Positions 1-7,108 of a DNA stretch of 8,969 nt are shown here, one piece after another (position 1 is the first letter of the stretch; each line of letters opens with the position of its first letter). The notes below the pieces were generated by a model that worked only from the letters and a program-made list of their open reading frames with translations, was not told the origin of the DNA and did no database searches. This DNA is from Actinomycetota bacterium (GTDB taxonomy: Bacteria > Actinomycetota > Actinomycetes > S36-B12 > UBA5976), in assembly GCA_009918865.1 (NCBI GenBank), contig RGCY01000038.1, positions 1-8,969 on the forward strand. The letters are read 5' to 3'. A program made the translations under genes and the position numbers.

Positions 1-1646
1 ATGCGCCACGGTGTTTCGGAGTTGTCAGACAAGCGCCAGCGAATGCCGGATGTTGGTGGAAGTCCGTCAATTCCTTCGTTCATGTCATCTGCGCCAATCA
101 CCGTGAATCCTGCAACGTGGCTCGGTGGGTGGTGCAGCAGCGTTTTCATGATTCCGGATGCGGCAGCAGCCGTGCTGATGTTGACGGAAATGTTGTGAGT
201 CGCACCGCCACCGAGTTCATCGCGAAGTTCGTTGATGATGTCATGGGCGGTTCGGCGTTCTGACTTCAGATGTGCAAGGCACTCCATCAGCACCAGCGCA
301 GCGCTTATGCCATCTTTATCGTGCACCGCCCCAGGGTCGACGCAATAGCCAAGTGCTTCTTCATAGCCGTAAGCGAAGTTAGGAATCCGCGCCAACCACT
401 TGAATCCTGTGAGCGTTCGCACATGGGGGACGCCACGGCGAGTGCAGAGCCGTTGCAGCAAGGAGCCAGAAACAATGCTTGAACCGAAGACCGCGCCGGA
501 GGGTAGAGGCTTCGTTGCGAGTCGATGTTGTTCCAGACGCCACCAGCCCAGCAACAACCCAACATCGTCACCTGAGAGTCGCTCCCAACCTTGTGTGGAT
601 GTGATTCCGGATGCCTGCGCACTGTGCGCCTTGTGTTCGACTCCGGAATCAGCATGCGTGACGTGCTCGACCCGAACGGGTAGGGCAACAGCACACCGGT
701 CTGCATCGGGGTCGTGAGCGATGATGACATCGACATTCAGCGCGGCCGCATGGGCAAAGGCAAGGTCCAATGCACCCGGTTCCTCCGGGTTAGGAAATGC
801 GACAGTTGGAAAATCGGGATTTGGTAAAGCCTGCTGTGCAACGTCGGCGATGTCGGTGAACCCCGCGAGGGCAGCCGCTGCGCGAAACGGCTCAGCACCA
901 ACTCCGTGCATTGCTGTGTGCACAACCCGAAGTGAGCGTTCTGCTGAACCTGACACTGTGCGTGCGGCTCGAGTCACATAGGCATGCGCAATCTCGTCAT
1001 CAAGTGTTACCCAGTCATCGCCGAGTGCTAAGTCTGCGACAGATCCAACTGTCTGCATTAGTTCTGCAATGCGAAGATCAACCGGAGACACAATCTGCGA
1101 ACCCGTGTAGTCCAGACCGCTGCCCGGACCAAGGTAGACCTTGTAACCGTTGTCACGGGCAGGGTTATGACTTGCCGTCACCATCACCCCTGCTGCGGCA
1201 GCGAGATGCTGCACTGCGAATGCGAGCATCGGAGTTGGACAGTGGTGGGGAAACACCGCGACGGGGATTCCTACCCCTGTCAGCACAGCACATGTGTCAT
1301 GTGCGAATTGTGCGGAGTTATGACGAGCGTCATAGCCCACCACCACTAACCCTGGTGCTGTGGTTTCCGCAACTTCACGCAAGAAAGCGCCGAGTGCCGA
1401 AGCGGCGCGCATCACCACAACTCGATTCATCCGGTTTGGCCCGGGGCCAAGGGCTCCGCGCAATCCGGCGGTGCCGAAACCGAGTGTGCCGGCGAAGCAG
1501 TCGAGGAGTTCCGTCATCGCTGCTGGGTCAGATGTGGCACGTTCGATCAGTGATGAGAGAACTTCACGTGTTGCAGGGTCAGGGTCTGCATCTCTCCATT
1601 GCGCAGCGGAGTTCAGCAAGTTTGTGATGTCAAGTTCTGCAGTCAT
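1..1646 (-). CDS. pmmB: Phosphohexomutase (phosphomannomutase/phosphoglucomutase, PmmB type), C-terminus cut by window edge
   Basis: Alpha-D-phosphohexomutase, interconverting hexose 1- and 6-phosphates (mannose or glucose) or possibly ribose phosphates, in the cytoplasm. I translated 548 codons from ATG 1644-1646 to the left edge with no stop. Visible motifs: FGTAGLRG at residues 57-64; the catalytic phosphoserine loop TASHNP with Ser159, followed by NGYK; the metal loop DPDADR with Asp312, Asp314 and Asp316; the sugar-binding segment GFKW (414-417) then EEALGY (429-434). The C-terminal phosphate-binding loop (RPSGTEPK in the family) is not reached and should lie just beyond position 1; family length is about 550-580 residues. 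It starts 40 bp after the phosphorylase stop, with only a weak GGCGG as ribosome site. A His-containing segment at 324-352 looks longer than in relatives I remember. Family assignment is certain; the exact substrate cannot be read from sequence. Confidence 0.93.
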   Translation of the reverse strand, partial: MTAELDITNLLNSAAQWRDADPDPATREVLSSLIERATSDPAAMTELLDCFAGTLGFGTAGLRGALGPGPNRMNRVVVMRAASALGAFLREVAETTAPGLVVVGYDARHNSAQFAHDTCAVLTGVGIPVAVFPHHCPTPMLAFAVQHLAAAAGVMVTASHNPARDNGYKVYLGPGSGLDYTGSQIVSPVDLRIAELMQTVGSVADLALGDDWVTLDDEIAHAYVTRAARTVSGSAERSLRVVHTAMHGVGAEPFRAAAALAGFTDIADVAQQALPNPDFPTVAFPNPEEPGALDLAFAHAAALNVDVIIAHDPDADRCAVALPVRVEHVTHADSGVEHKAHSAQASGITSTQGWERLSGDDVGLLLGWWRLEQHRLATKPLPSGAVFGSSIVSGSLLQRLCTRRGVPHVRTLTGFKWLARIPNFAYGYEEALGYCVDPGAVHDKDGISAALVLMECLAHLKSERRTAHDIINELRDELGGGATHNISVNISTAAAASGIMKTLLHHPPSHVAGFTVIGADDMNEGIDGLPPTSGIRWRLSDNSETPWR

Positions 1647-1686
1647 CAGCAGACCGCCGAAGCCATGTGACAGTCAGTGAACAAGG

Positions 1687-2523
1687 TCATGGCCCATCAG
1701 AAAGTCGCGTGATGATTTTTGAGAGCAGTGAACCCAATCGGTTTGTTGCAGCGGCTCCTGCCGCCAAGACTTCGGCGTGGTTGATGGGTGCGCCTGTCAC
1801 CCCGGCGGCCATGTTCGTCACCAAAGACAGGCAGAGCACGTCGGCGCCAGCAGCCTTGGCTGCCACCGCCTCAACGGCTGTTGACATGCCCACCAAGTCG
1901 GCGCCGAATGAGCGCGCCATCCGAATTTCAGCCGGAGTTTCATAAGCAGGTCCATGGAATTGTGCGTACACACCCTCGGCAAGACTGGCATCAATGTCAC
2001 GCACCATGGCACGTAAGCGCGCACTGTAAAGGTCAGTGAGGTCAATGAATTCCGGGCCAACAAGTGCAGTCTGACCGGTGAGGTTGATGTGATCGGAAAC
2101 CAGAACCACCTGACCCGAACTGAAGTCTGGATTGATGGCGCCTGCGCCATTGGTCAAAATGATTGTGCGACATCCATGTGCCACGGCTGCGCGCACGTTG
2201 TGCGCGACTGCCTGCGGACCAAACCCTTCATAAATGTGAGTTCGCCCAAGAAACACCAACACGTTGCGTTGTTCATCGATGGCAACACTGTGCACCTGTG
2301 CACCGTGACCTTGCACCCCGGGTGCGCGCATTCCGGGGATGTCACTCACCGATGCCGACGCAGTAATTGGACCGATTGCTTCAACGGACGCTGCCCAGCC
2401 GGACCCCAGTACTACTGCGATGTCGTGACCACAACCTAAGTGTTCGGTGAGCGCAGTTGCCGCCTGTTGTGCTAACTCCTCGGCGGCATGCCGCAATTCG
2501 CGAGGGTTCAACTCGTGGCTCAT
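1687..2523 (-). CDS. punA: Purine nucleoside phosphorylase (trimeric, PNP-II type)
   Basis: Phosphorolysis of purine nucleosides such as inosine and guanosine to base plus (deoxy)ribose 1-phosphate; cytoplasmic purine salvage. With the ATG at 2521-2523 the protein has 278 residues, normal for the trimeric class. Motifs: phosphate site GSGW (40-43), GRTHIYEG (93-100) and TNGAG (124-128); base-site Glu198 in YETPAEIRM; VGMSTAVE (211-218) with the Met-Ser that contacts ribose and phosphate; TNMAAG (236-241) with the purine-binding Asn237; HAEVL (249-253). An upstream ATG at 2542-2544 adds seven residues inside the preceding gene; I prefer 2523 because it forms an ATGA overlap with that gene's TGA, which suggests translational coupling. 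The Asn/Glu pair fits a 6-oxopurine-specific enzyme. The following gene, a phosphohexomutase, could process the sugar phosphate (inference). Confidence 0.95.
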   Translation of the reverse strand: MSHELNPRELRHAAEELAQQAATALTEHLGCGHDIAVVLGSGWAASVEAIGPITASASVSDIPGMRAPGVQGHGAQVHSVAIDEQRNVLVFLGRTHIYEGFGPQAVAHNVRAAVAHGCRTIILTNGAGAINPDFSSGQVVLVSDHINLTGQTALVGPEFIDLTDLYSARLRAMVRDIDASLAEGVYAQFHGPAYETPAEIRMARSFGADLVGMSTAVEAVAAKAAGADVLCLSLVTNMAAGVTGAPINHAEVLAAGAAATNRLGSLLSKIITRLSDGP

Positions 2524-2978
2524 GCGTTTCCATTCGACTGGCAAGGTCGACCACGCAACTCATCCACGTACCACCTTGGTGCACCTGCATATTCGGCGGC
2601 ATCGGCAATCATCGCGAGGTAGCGTGCACTGGGAAGCCCGCCTTCATAATCTTCCAGCACATATGCGAATGCAGTGATGTAATCACCGTCATCGAGTTCA
2701 ACGCGAACATGAATTCGGCGGTAAAGTGCAAGATTCGCACCTTCCCAGGTGTCAAGTGCTCGCGCGTCCAAGTCCGTGAGGTCGTAGACCATCACATAAA
2801 CGTCTGCCGCGGCATCTTCCACCAACGTTGCCAGCGCGCCTTCAACACTGCGTGGTTCACCTGCGAACGTCAATCGCCAGCCGCGCAGCCACCCTGCGCC
2901 ACGCGCGGGGGAGTACGGGGCCCGCTCAGCCATGAACCGTGGGTCAAGGTTCGACCCGTAGGCGGCGTACCACGTCAT
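2520..2978 (-). CDS. Gamma-glutamylcyclotransferase-like (AIG2/GGCT fold) protein
   Basis: A 152-residue protein of the GGCT-like superfamily, whose members cyclise gamma-glutamyl-amine compounds to 5-oxoproline; the substrate here is unknown. Seen: the N-terminal YGSNL loop (7-11) that binds the glutamyl carboxylate; Glu79 in WEGA, followed by LYRRIHVRVEL, matching the position of the family's catalytic Glu before the Y/R-rich strand; a C-terminal PSARYL...GAPRWYVDEL segment (117-141) typical of bacterial members. It is first in a minus-strand run with purine nucleoside phosphorylase and overlaps it by 4 bp (ATGA). I recall a homologue (Rv3304) next to lpdA in M. tuberculosis. There is no Shine-Dalgarno sequence; a -10 element ends seven bases before the ATG, so the transcript is probably leaderless. 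The fold is confident; the enzymatic role is inferred. Confidence 0.87.
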   Translation of the reverse strand: MTWYAAYGSNLDPRFMAERAPYSPARGAGWLRGWRLTFAGEPRSVEGALATLVEDAAADVYVMVYDLTDLDARALDTWEGANLALYRRIHVRVELDDGDYITAFAYVLEDYEGGLPSARYLAMIADAAEYAGAPRWYVDELRGRPCQSNGNA

Positions 2979-2984
2979 GCGGCA

Positions 2985-3013
2985 AGACTAGACGCGTCGC
3001 GGACTGACTTCAC
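2985..3013 (-). promoter_or_regulatory. Promoter for the GGCT-like/punA/pmmB run, probably leaderless
   Basis: Minus strand: TAGTCT (2985-2990) fits the actinobacterial TANNNT -10 consensus. The six bases TGCCGC separate it from the ATG at 2978, so a start site about seven bases downstream falls on the A of the ATG. A weak -35, GTGAAG (3008-3013), lies 17 bp upstream of the -10 and matches TTGACA at three positions. The absence of a Shine-Dalgarno sequence agrees with leaderless initiation, which is common in actinobacteria. Confidence 0.55.
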
Positions 3014-3036
3014 CGAACTTCAGCGCGGTTTCCTGC

Positions 3037-4425
3037 ATGCACCACAATGTGCCCGTGACTCGCGTGGTGATTGTCGGCGGTGGACCTGGTGGCTACGAGG
3101 CCGCCTTGGTGGCCGCGCAGCTTGGTGCTGATGTGACCTTGGTAAGTCGAGACGGTCTTGGTGGCTCCACCGTGCTCACCGATTGTGTGCCAAGCAAAAC
3201 CCTGGTTGCTGCCGCGGAAGTGGTGAGCACGGCCGGGCAAACCGCTCGCATGGGATTGGGTGAAGCAGCATCGCCAGCGGTGGACTTGGGGCAGGTGAAT
3301 GCTCGCATCAAAGCCTTGGCGCAGGCGCAGAGCGCTGATATCGCTCGCGGCTTGGAAGCAGCTGGCGTTGCTGTGGTCGTGGGGAAAGCGCACCTCACGA
3401 GTGCCAGCGAACTTGTTGTCGAACGCGCCGGCGAGAGTCACACGCTCAGTGCCGATGCTGTGCTCATTGCCACGGGTGCGCGTCCGCGAATTAGCGAGAG
3501 CGCCAAACCCGATGGTGAACGAATCCTCACGTGGGAACAGGTTTATGACCTTCCCGAATTACCCAGCCGCTTGATTGTGGTTGGTTCGGGCGTCACTGGG
3601 GCGGAGTTTGCTGGTGCATACCGCGCGCTGGGCAGTGAGGTAGTGCTGGTGTCGTCGCGCGATCGTGTGCTACCCGGTGAAGATGCCGATGCCGCCGCGG
3701 TTATTGAGGAAGTTTTTGAGCGTCGTGGCATCACGGTCATGCCGCGCAGTCGCGCGACATCCGCAGAGCGCACCGCGGACGGAGTTGTCGTCACACTCGA
3801 AGATGGCCGTCGTGTCGAAGGTAGCCATTGCTTAATGGCCATTGGTTCAGTGCCTAACACGGACAACCTTGGTCTTGCCGCCGCAGGCGTTAAGACAACA
3901 GATGCTGGATTCATTGACGTTGACAAGGTCTCACGCACCAGCACATCCGGCGTGTATGCAGCAGGTGACTGCACTGGGGTGTTGATGTTGGCATCCGTTG
4001 CAGCAATGCAAGGCAGAATCGCAATGTGGCACGCACTTGGCGACAGTGTGCATGCCCTCAACCTGCACACAGTTTCCAGCACCGTCTTCACGGATCCCGA
4101 AATCGCAACGGTTGGCGTCACCCAACACGATGTTGATGCCGGCGCAGTCGACGCCGTCGTTATTCGGTTGCCACTGGCAACGAACGCTCGCGCAAAAATG
4201 CAAGGAATCGATGATGGTTTCGTGAAAGTGTTTGCCCGAACCGGTTCACACACGGTGCTTGGTGGAGTCGTGGTTGCGCCGCGTGCAAGCGAACTGATTT
4301 TCCCGCTCACGCTCGCAGTTGAGAATCGCTTAACCGTGGATCAGGTTGCGAGCACCTTCACGATTTACCCATCGCTGACGGGTTCCATTGCCGAGGCCGC
4401 TCGGCGACTTCACACCTCGTCCTAG
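3037..4425 (+). CDS. lpdA: LpdA-type NAD(P)H:quinone oxidoreductase (lipoamide dehydrogenase-like flavoprotein)
   Basis: Two-dinucleotide-binding-domain flavoprotein of 462 residues from ATG 3037. Seen: FAD-binding GGGPGG (14-19); NAD(P)-binding GSGVTG (183-188); second FAD motif AAGDCTG (308-314); a C-terminal dimerisation domain ending near YPSLTG (444-449). The redox-active CxxxxC of true lipoamide dehydrogenases is broken: Thr45 replaces the first Cys and only Cys50 remains. The C-terminal His/Glu pair is replaced by Tyr444 and Gly449. The same losses are known for M. tuberculosis LpdA (Rv3303c), described as an NAD(P)H-dependent quinone reductase, which this protein resembles strongly along its length. 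It is probably not part of a 2-oxoacid dehydrogenase complex. Start uncertain: no ribosome site precedes 3037, and GTG codons at 3049 or 3055 would match the mycobacterial N-terminus better. Confidence 0.92.
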   Translation: MHHNVPVTRVVIVGGGPGGYEAALVAAQLGADVTLVSRDGLGGSTVLTDCVPSKTLVAAAEVVSTAGQTARMGLGEAASPAVDLGQVNARIKALAQAQSADIARGLEAAGVAVVVGKAHLTSASELVVERAGESHTLSADAVLIATGARPRISESAKPDGERILTWEQVYDLPELPSRLIVVGSGVTGAEFAGAYRALGSEVVLVSSRDRVLPGEDADAAAVIEEVFERRGITVMPRSRATSAERTADGVVVTLEDGRRVEGSHCLMAIGSVPNTDNLGLAAAGVKTTDAGFIDVDKVSRTSTSGVYAAGDCTGVLMLASVAAMQGRIAMWHALGDSVHALNLHTVSSTVFTDPEIATVGVTQHDVDAGAVDAVVIRLPLATNARAKMQGIDDGFVKVFARTGSHTVLGGVVVAPRASELIFPLTLAVENRLTVDQVASTFTIYPSLTGSIAEAARRLHTSS

Positions 4426-4558
4426 CACTGGATGCGAGTTGCACTTCTTCGTTACTGCGCTCGCTGCCTGACGGCGCTTTTCTGACGCCGCGCCGCGGTG
4501 CTGTTACTGACGCCCAGGATTGGGTTCTCGCAGCGATGCGCTGCGCAGGTTGCGCGGA
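4426..4558. other. Convergent intergenic region between lpdA and accA3
   Basis: This 133-bp stretch lies between two converging stop codons. It holds no plausible gene. It contains several short inverted repeats (CGGCG/CGCCG at 4472-4490, CCCA/TGGG at 4514-4524, and the stronger hairpin at 4529-4545), plus repeated short words: CTGACG three times and GTTACTG twice. No T-run follows any stem, so a classical intrinsic terminator is not evident. It probably ends transcription from both sides; a small dispersed repeat is an alternative. Confidence 0.5.
4529..4545 (-). terminator. Possible terminator hairpin downstream of accA3
   Basis: A perfect 7-bp inverted repeat CGCAGCG / CGCTGCG with a 3-base loop begins 13 bases past the accA3 stop codon. 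It has no U-tract on either strand. Actinobacterial terminators often lack one, but this remains weak support. It could also serve lpdA from the other side. Confidence 0.35.
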
Positions 4559-6310
4559 TTAGTCAGCGATTTCAAGCAACACTGACCCACTTGGCACTGT
4601 TGAGCCAACTTCGGCAGCCAGACCTTTCACAGTGCCAGACTTGTGCGCATTGATGGGTTGTTCCATCTTCATGGCTTCCAGAACCACCACTAAATCGCCC
4701 GCGGCGACAACATCGCCATCGTTCACGGCCACCTTGATGATGGTTCCTTGCATGGGTGCTTCCACAGCATCCCCAGAAACCTTGGCCTTGCGCTTAGCGT
4801 TACCGCGCTTGGGTGCGGCTTGGGCAGCCCCATTGCTGCCAAGACCGATGAGCGAGGGCACGGTTACTTCAAGGCGACGACCTTCAACTTCCACAACCAG
4901 AACTTCGCGGGGGTGCGGAACGCTCGCGTCAGCGCCACCGCCGGAATAGGGCGCAATCGTGTTCGTGAACTCAGTTTCAATCCAACGCGTGTGCACGCTG
5001 AACGGTTGCTCAGAATTCGCAGGCGCAAATGCCGGGTCATCCACCACAACTCGGTGGAATGTCAGTGCGGTGGCAATGCCATCCACTTCGAATTCACCAA
5101 GCGCCCGGCGTGCGCGCTGCAACGCCTCCTCGCGAGTGGCGCCCGTGACAATCAACTTCGCCAGCAAAGAATCGAAGTTTCCACCGATGGTGTCGCCGGC
5201 GGAGAACCCGGTGTCCACTCGCACTCCCGGACCTGCTGGTAGCCGCCATGTGCTCAGTGCACCCGGCGCAGGTAGGAAGCCGCGACCCGGGTCTTCGCCG
5301 TTGATGCGGAACTCGATGCTGTGACCGCGCACGGGAGGGTCGTCGTAGCCCAGTGGCTCGCCTGCCGCAATCCGGAATTGCTCGCGCACTAAGTCGATTC
5401 CTGTGACCTCTTCACTCACTGGGTGTTCAACCTGCAAACGAGTGTTCACTTCCAAGAATGAAATGACACCATCGTTGCCAACGAGAAATTCACACGTGCC
5501 AGCACCTGTGTAGTTCGCTTCTCGCAGGATTGCTTTCGATGCCTGGACAAGTTCTTCATTCTGTTTGGCCGTCAAGAACGGTGCCGGCGCTTCTTCAACA
5601 AGTTTTTGGTGGCGTCGTTGCAGTGAGCAGTCGCGTGTTGACACAACCACGACATTCCCATGGGTGTCGGCCAGGCATTGAGTTTCCACGTGCCGCGGTT
5701 TGTCAAGATAGCGCTCCACGAAACATTCGCCACGACCAAATGCTGCAACCGCTTCGCGAACTGCCGAGTCAAATAACTCGGGAATCTCTTCTAAGGTGCG
5801 CGCAACCTTCAGGCCGCGACCGCCACCACCAAAAGCCGCCTTGATGGCAACGGGTAGCCCATGTTCCTTCGCAAAAGCAACAACCTCCGCAGCATCTTTC
5901 ACGGGGTCTGCGGTGCCCGGCACCTGCGGAGCACCTGCGCGGGCTGCAATGTGACGAGCCGAAACTTTGTCACCAAGTGCACGGATGGCATCTGGGGATG
6001 GACCAATCCAGGTCAACCCGGCATCAATCACTGCTTGTGCGAAGTCGGCATTCTCGGAAAGGAACCCATAGCCGGGGTGCACAGCATCGGCACCGGAATC
6101 GTGTGCGGCCTTAATCACCTTGTCGATGACGAGATAGGACTCCGCGGCAGTGCTACCACCGAGTGCAAACGCGTGATCGGCCATCGTCACATGCATGGCG
6201 TCACGGTCAGGTTCTGCGTAGACGGCCACACTCTCGAGCCCGGCATCACGGCAGGCACGAATCACCCGAACCGCAATTTCGCCACGGTTGGCGATGAGCA
6301 CTCGGCGCAT
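4559..6310 (-). CDS. accA3: Acyl-CoA carboxylase alpha subunit: biotin carboxylase + biotin carrier fusion
   Basis: Carboxylates its own biotin with ATP and bicarbonate, then supplies it to a carboxyltransferase beta subunit; cytoplasmic. It has 583 residues, typical of actinobacterial AccA3/PccA-type chains. Order: biotin-carboxylase N-domain from residue 1 (ANRGEIAVR, HPGYGFLSEN at 78-87); ATP-grasp with the glycine loop GGGGRGLK (161-168), RRHQKLVEEAP (232-242) and EVNTRLQVEHPV (287-298); C-terminal carboxylase domain with EFRINGEDP (333-341); a linker at about 455-515 that turns Lys/Arg-rich near 501-510; biotinyl domain 516-583 with the EAMKM motif, biotin on Lys548, 35 residues before the end. 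All key residues are present. An AGGAG-type ribosome site fixes the start. It follows maf after 159 bp and so may have its own promoter, which would suit an alpha chain shared by several beta subunits. Confidence 0.97.
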   Translation of the reverse strand: MRRVLIANRGEIAVRVIRACRDAGLESVAVYAEPDRDAMHVTMADHAFALGGSTAAESYLVIDKVIKAAHDSGADAVHPGYGFLSENADFAQAVIDAGLTWIGPSPDAIRALGDKVSARHIAARAGAPQVPGTADPVKDAAEVVAFAKEHGLPVAIKAAFGGGGRGLKVARTLEEIPELFDSAVREAVAAFGRGECFVERYLDKPRHVETQCLADTHGNVVVVSTRDCSLQRRHQKLVEEAPAPFLTAKQNEELVQASKAILREANYTGAGTCEFLVGNDGVISFLEVNTRLQVEHPVSEEVTGIDLVREQFRIAAGEPLGYDDPPVRGHSIEFRINGEDPGRGFLPAPGALSTWRLPAGPGVRVDTGFSAGDTIGGNFDSLLAKLIVTGATREEALQRARRALGEFEVDGIATALTFHRVVVDDPAFAPANSEQPFSVHTRWIETEFTNTIAPYSGGGADASVPHPREVLVVEVEGRRLEVTVPSLIGLGSNGAAQAAPKRGNAKRKAKVSGDAVEAPMQGTIIKVAVNDGDVVAAGDLVVVLEAMKMEQPINAHKSGTVKGLAAEVGSTVPSGSVLLEIAD

Positions 6311-6318
6311 GGGCGGAA

Positions 6319-6324
6319 CTCCTC
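6319..6324 (-). promoter_or_regulatory. Shine-Dalgarno site of accA3
   Basis: GAGGAG on the minus strand, eight bases before the ATG at 6308-6310. It is the strongest ribosome binding site in the window and decides the start of accA3. Confidence 0.85.
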
Positions 6325-6392
6325 AATGGGTGTGGGGGCCTAGTCGGATACGGCGTGGGGATGACGCCAAACCGGCGGTCTTGAGTGTCTGC

Positions 6393-6398
6393 AGTCTA
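6393..6398 (-). promoter_or_regulatory. Candidate -10 element for accA3
   Basis: TAGACT (minus strand) fits TANNNT inside the 159-bp gap between maf and accA3. It would give a leader of roughly 75 bases. No convincing -35 lies at the right distance, so this is a weak call. The gap itself contains no gene; in M. tuberculosis sseA and another gene occupy this place. Confidence 0.25.
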
Positions 6399-6407
6399 CG
6401 GATAGCC

Positions 6408-6420
6408 CGGCGGCACGCCG
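6408..6420 (-). terminator. Small GC hairpin downstream of maf
   Basis: Inverted repeat CGGCG / CGCCG with a 3-base loop, about 50 bases after the maf stop codon and upstream of accA3. It has no U-tract. It may be a weak terminator or processing point separating accA3 from the accD5-accE5-maf message, or chance in GC-rich DNA. Confidence 0.2.
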
Positions 6421-6469
6421 ACTGTGTGGGTTCTCGTTCGGCTAGCAGTTTCTCGATGACTGTCTGCGT

Positions 6470-7108
6470 TCAATTCGTTGGCGTCGCCCACAAATCAGTC
6501 CACGTCACACCTACCTGCTGCAGCAGCAGGCGCAATCCAGCAAGTGATAGCCCCACCACATTGGCGTGGTCTCCGCGGACTCCGCGGATGAACGCCGAAC
6601 CTTTTGAATCCAACGTAAACGCCCCTGCAACATTCAGTGGCTCACCAGTGGCCACGTATGCATCAATCTCTTCGTCTGAGATCTCGGCAAAGTCAACCTC
6701 AGTGGACACCACCGCTTCCGCCGCAGCCACGTGCACACCTGCTGTGATGCGCACAACATGGTGCCCGGTGTGCAGGATTCCTGTGTGACCACGCATCCGC
6801 TGCCAACGTTCCCGTGCCGCATCTGCAGTGAGTGGTTTGCCATGCGCCAGACCAGCGAACTCCAACATTGAATCGCAACCAACCACCACCACATCGCCGT
6901 GTGTTTGCCTTGCGGCCACATCGTGCGCCTTTGCTCGAGCAAGATGCGCAACTAAGTCCGTCACGGCCACAAGTGGACCGAGTGCAGCAGTCAACGCTTC
7001 CTCATCAACGCTTGATGTGGTGATGCTGAACGACACTCCGGCCGCGCGTAACAACATTGCTCGCGCTGGGCTGGCAGATGCCAGCACAAGTGTCGGGGCT
7101 TGTTTCAT
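6470..7108 (-). CDS. maf: Maf family nucleoside triphosphate pyrophosphatase
   Basis: Maf/HAM1-like house-cleaning enzyme that hydrolyses nucleoside triphosphates (dTTP/UTP or modified nucleotides, depending on subgroup) to monophosphate and pyrophosphate; cytoplasmic. It has 212 residues, slightly longer than many Maf proteins because of Ala-rich stretches. Seen: N-terminal LASASPARAMLL (9-20) with the conserved Ser/Arg; VGCDSM (76-81) with catalytic-type Asp79; HGKP (89-92) with Lys91; GEPLNVAGAF (155-164); GDHANVVGLSL (179-189). Usual motifs read GEPxDKAGAY, so Asn159-Val160 replace the common Asp-Lys, a point of divergence to weigh when assigning substrate. Its ATG shares one base with the accE5 stop (TGATG), so it is almost certainly co-translated with the carboxylase genes. 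Placement after accD5-accE5 matches M. tuberculosis Rv3282. Confidence 0.93.
   Translation of the reverse strand: MKQAPTLVLASASPARAMLLRAAGVSFSITTSSVDEEALTAALGPLVAVTDLVAHLARAKAHDVAARQTHGDVVVVGCDSMLEFAGLAHGKPLTADAARERWQRMRGHTGILHTGHHVVRITAGVHVAAAEAVVSTEVDFAEISDEEIDAYVATGEPLNVAGAFTLDSKGSAFIRGVRGDHANVVGLSLAGLRLLLQQVGVTWTDLWATPTN

Noticed and set aside
911..1627. Plus-strand open frame of 238 codons
   Set aside because: It lies wholly antisense to the phosphohexomutase, whose motifs are intact on the other strand. Its translation is rich in Arg, Ser, Pro and Cys and shows no family signature.
2524..2544. Upstream ATG adding seven residues to purine nucleoside phosphorylase
   Set aside because: It would lengthen the overlap with the preceding gene to 25 bases and has no better ribosome site; the ATGA start at 2523 is the usual coupled arrangement.
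2457..3131. Plus-strand open frame of 224 codons across the divergent promoter
   Set aside because: It overlaps the GGCT-like gene, the promoter region and the start of lpdA; composition is shadow-like and no motif is visible.
3543..4310. Minus-strand open frame of 255 codons inside lpdA
   Set aside because: Antisense shadow of a well-conserved flavoprotein; low-complexity Ser/Thr/Ala/Pro translation without domains.
6571..6588. Tandem 9-base repeat CTCCGCGGA
   Set aside because: It lies in maf, where it encodes Arg-Gly twice within a segment of normal family length, so chance codon use explains it better than a functional repeat.
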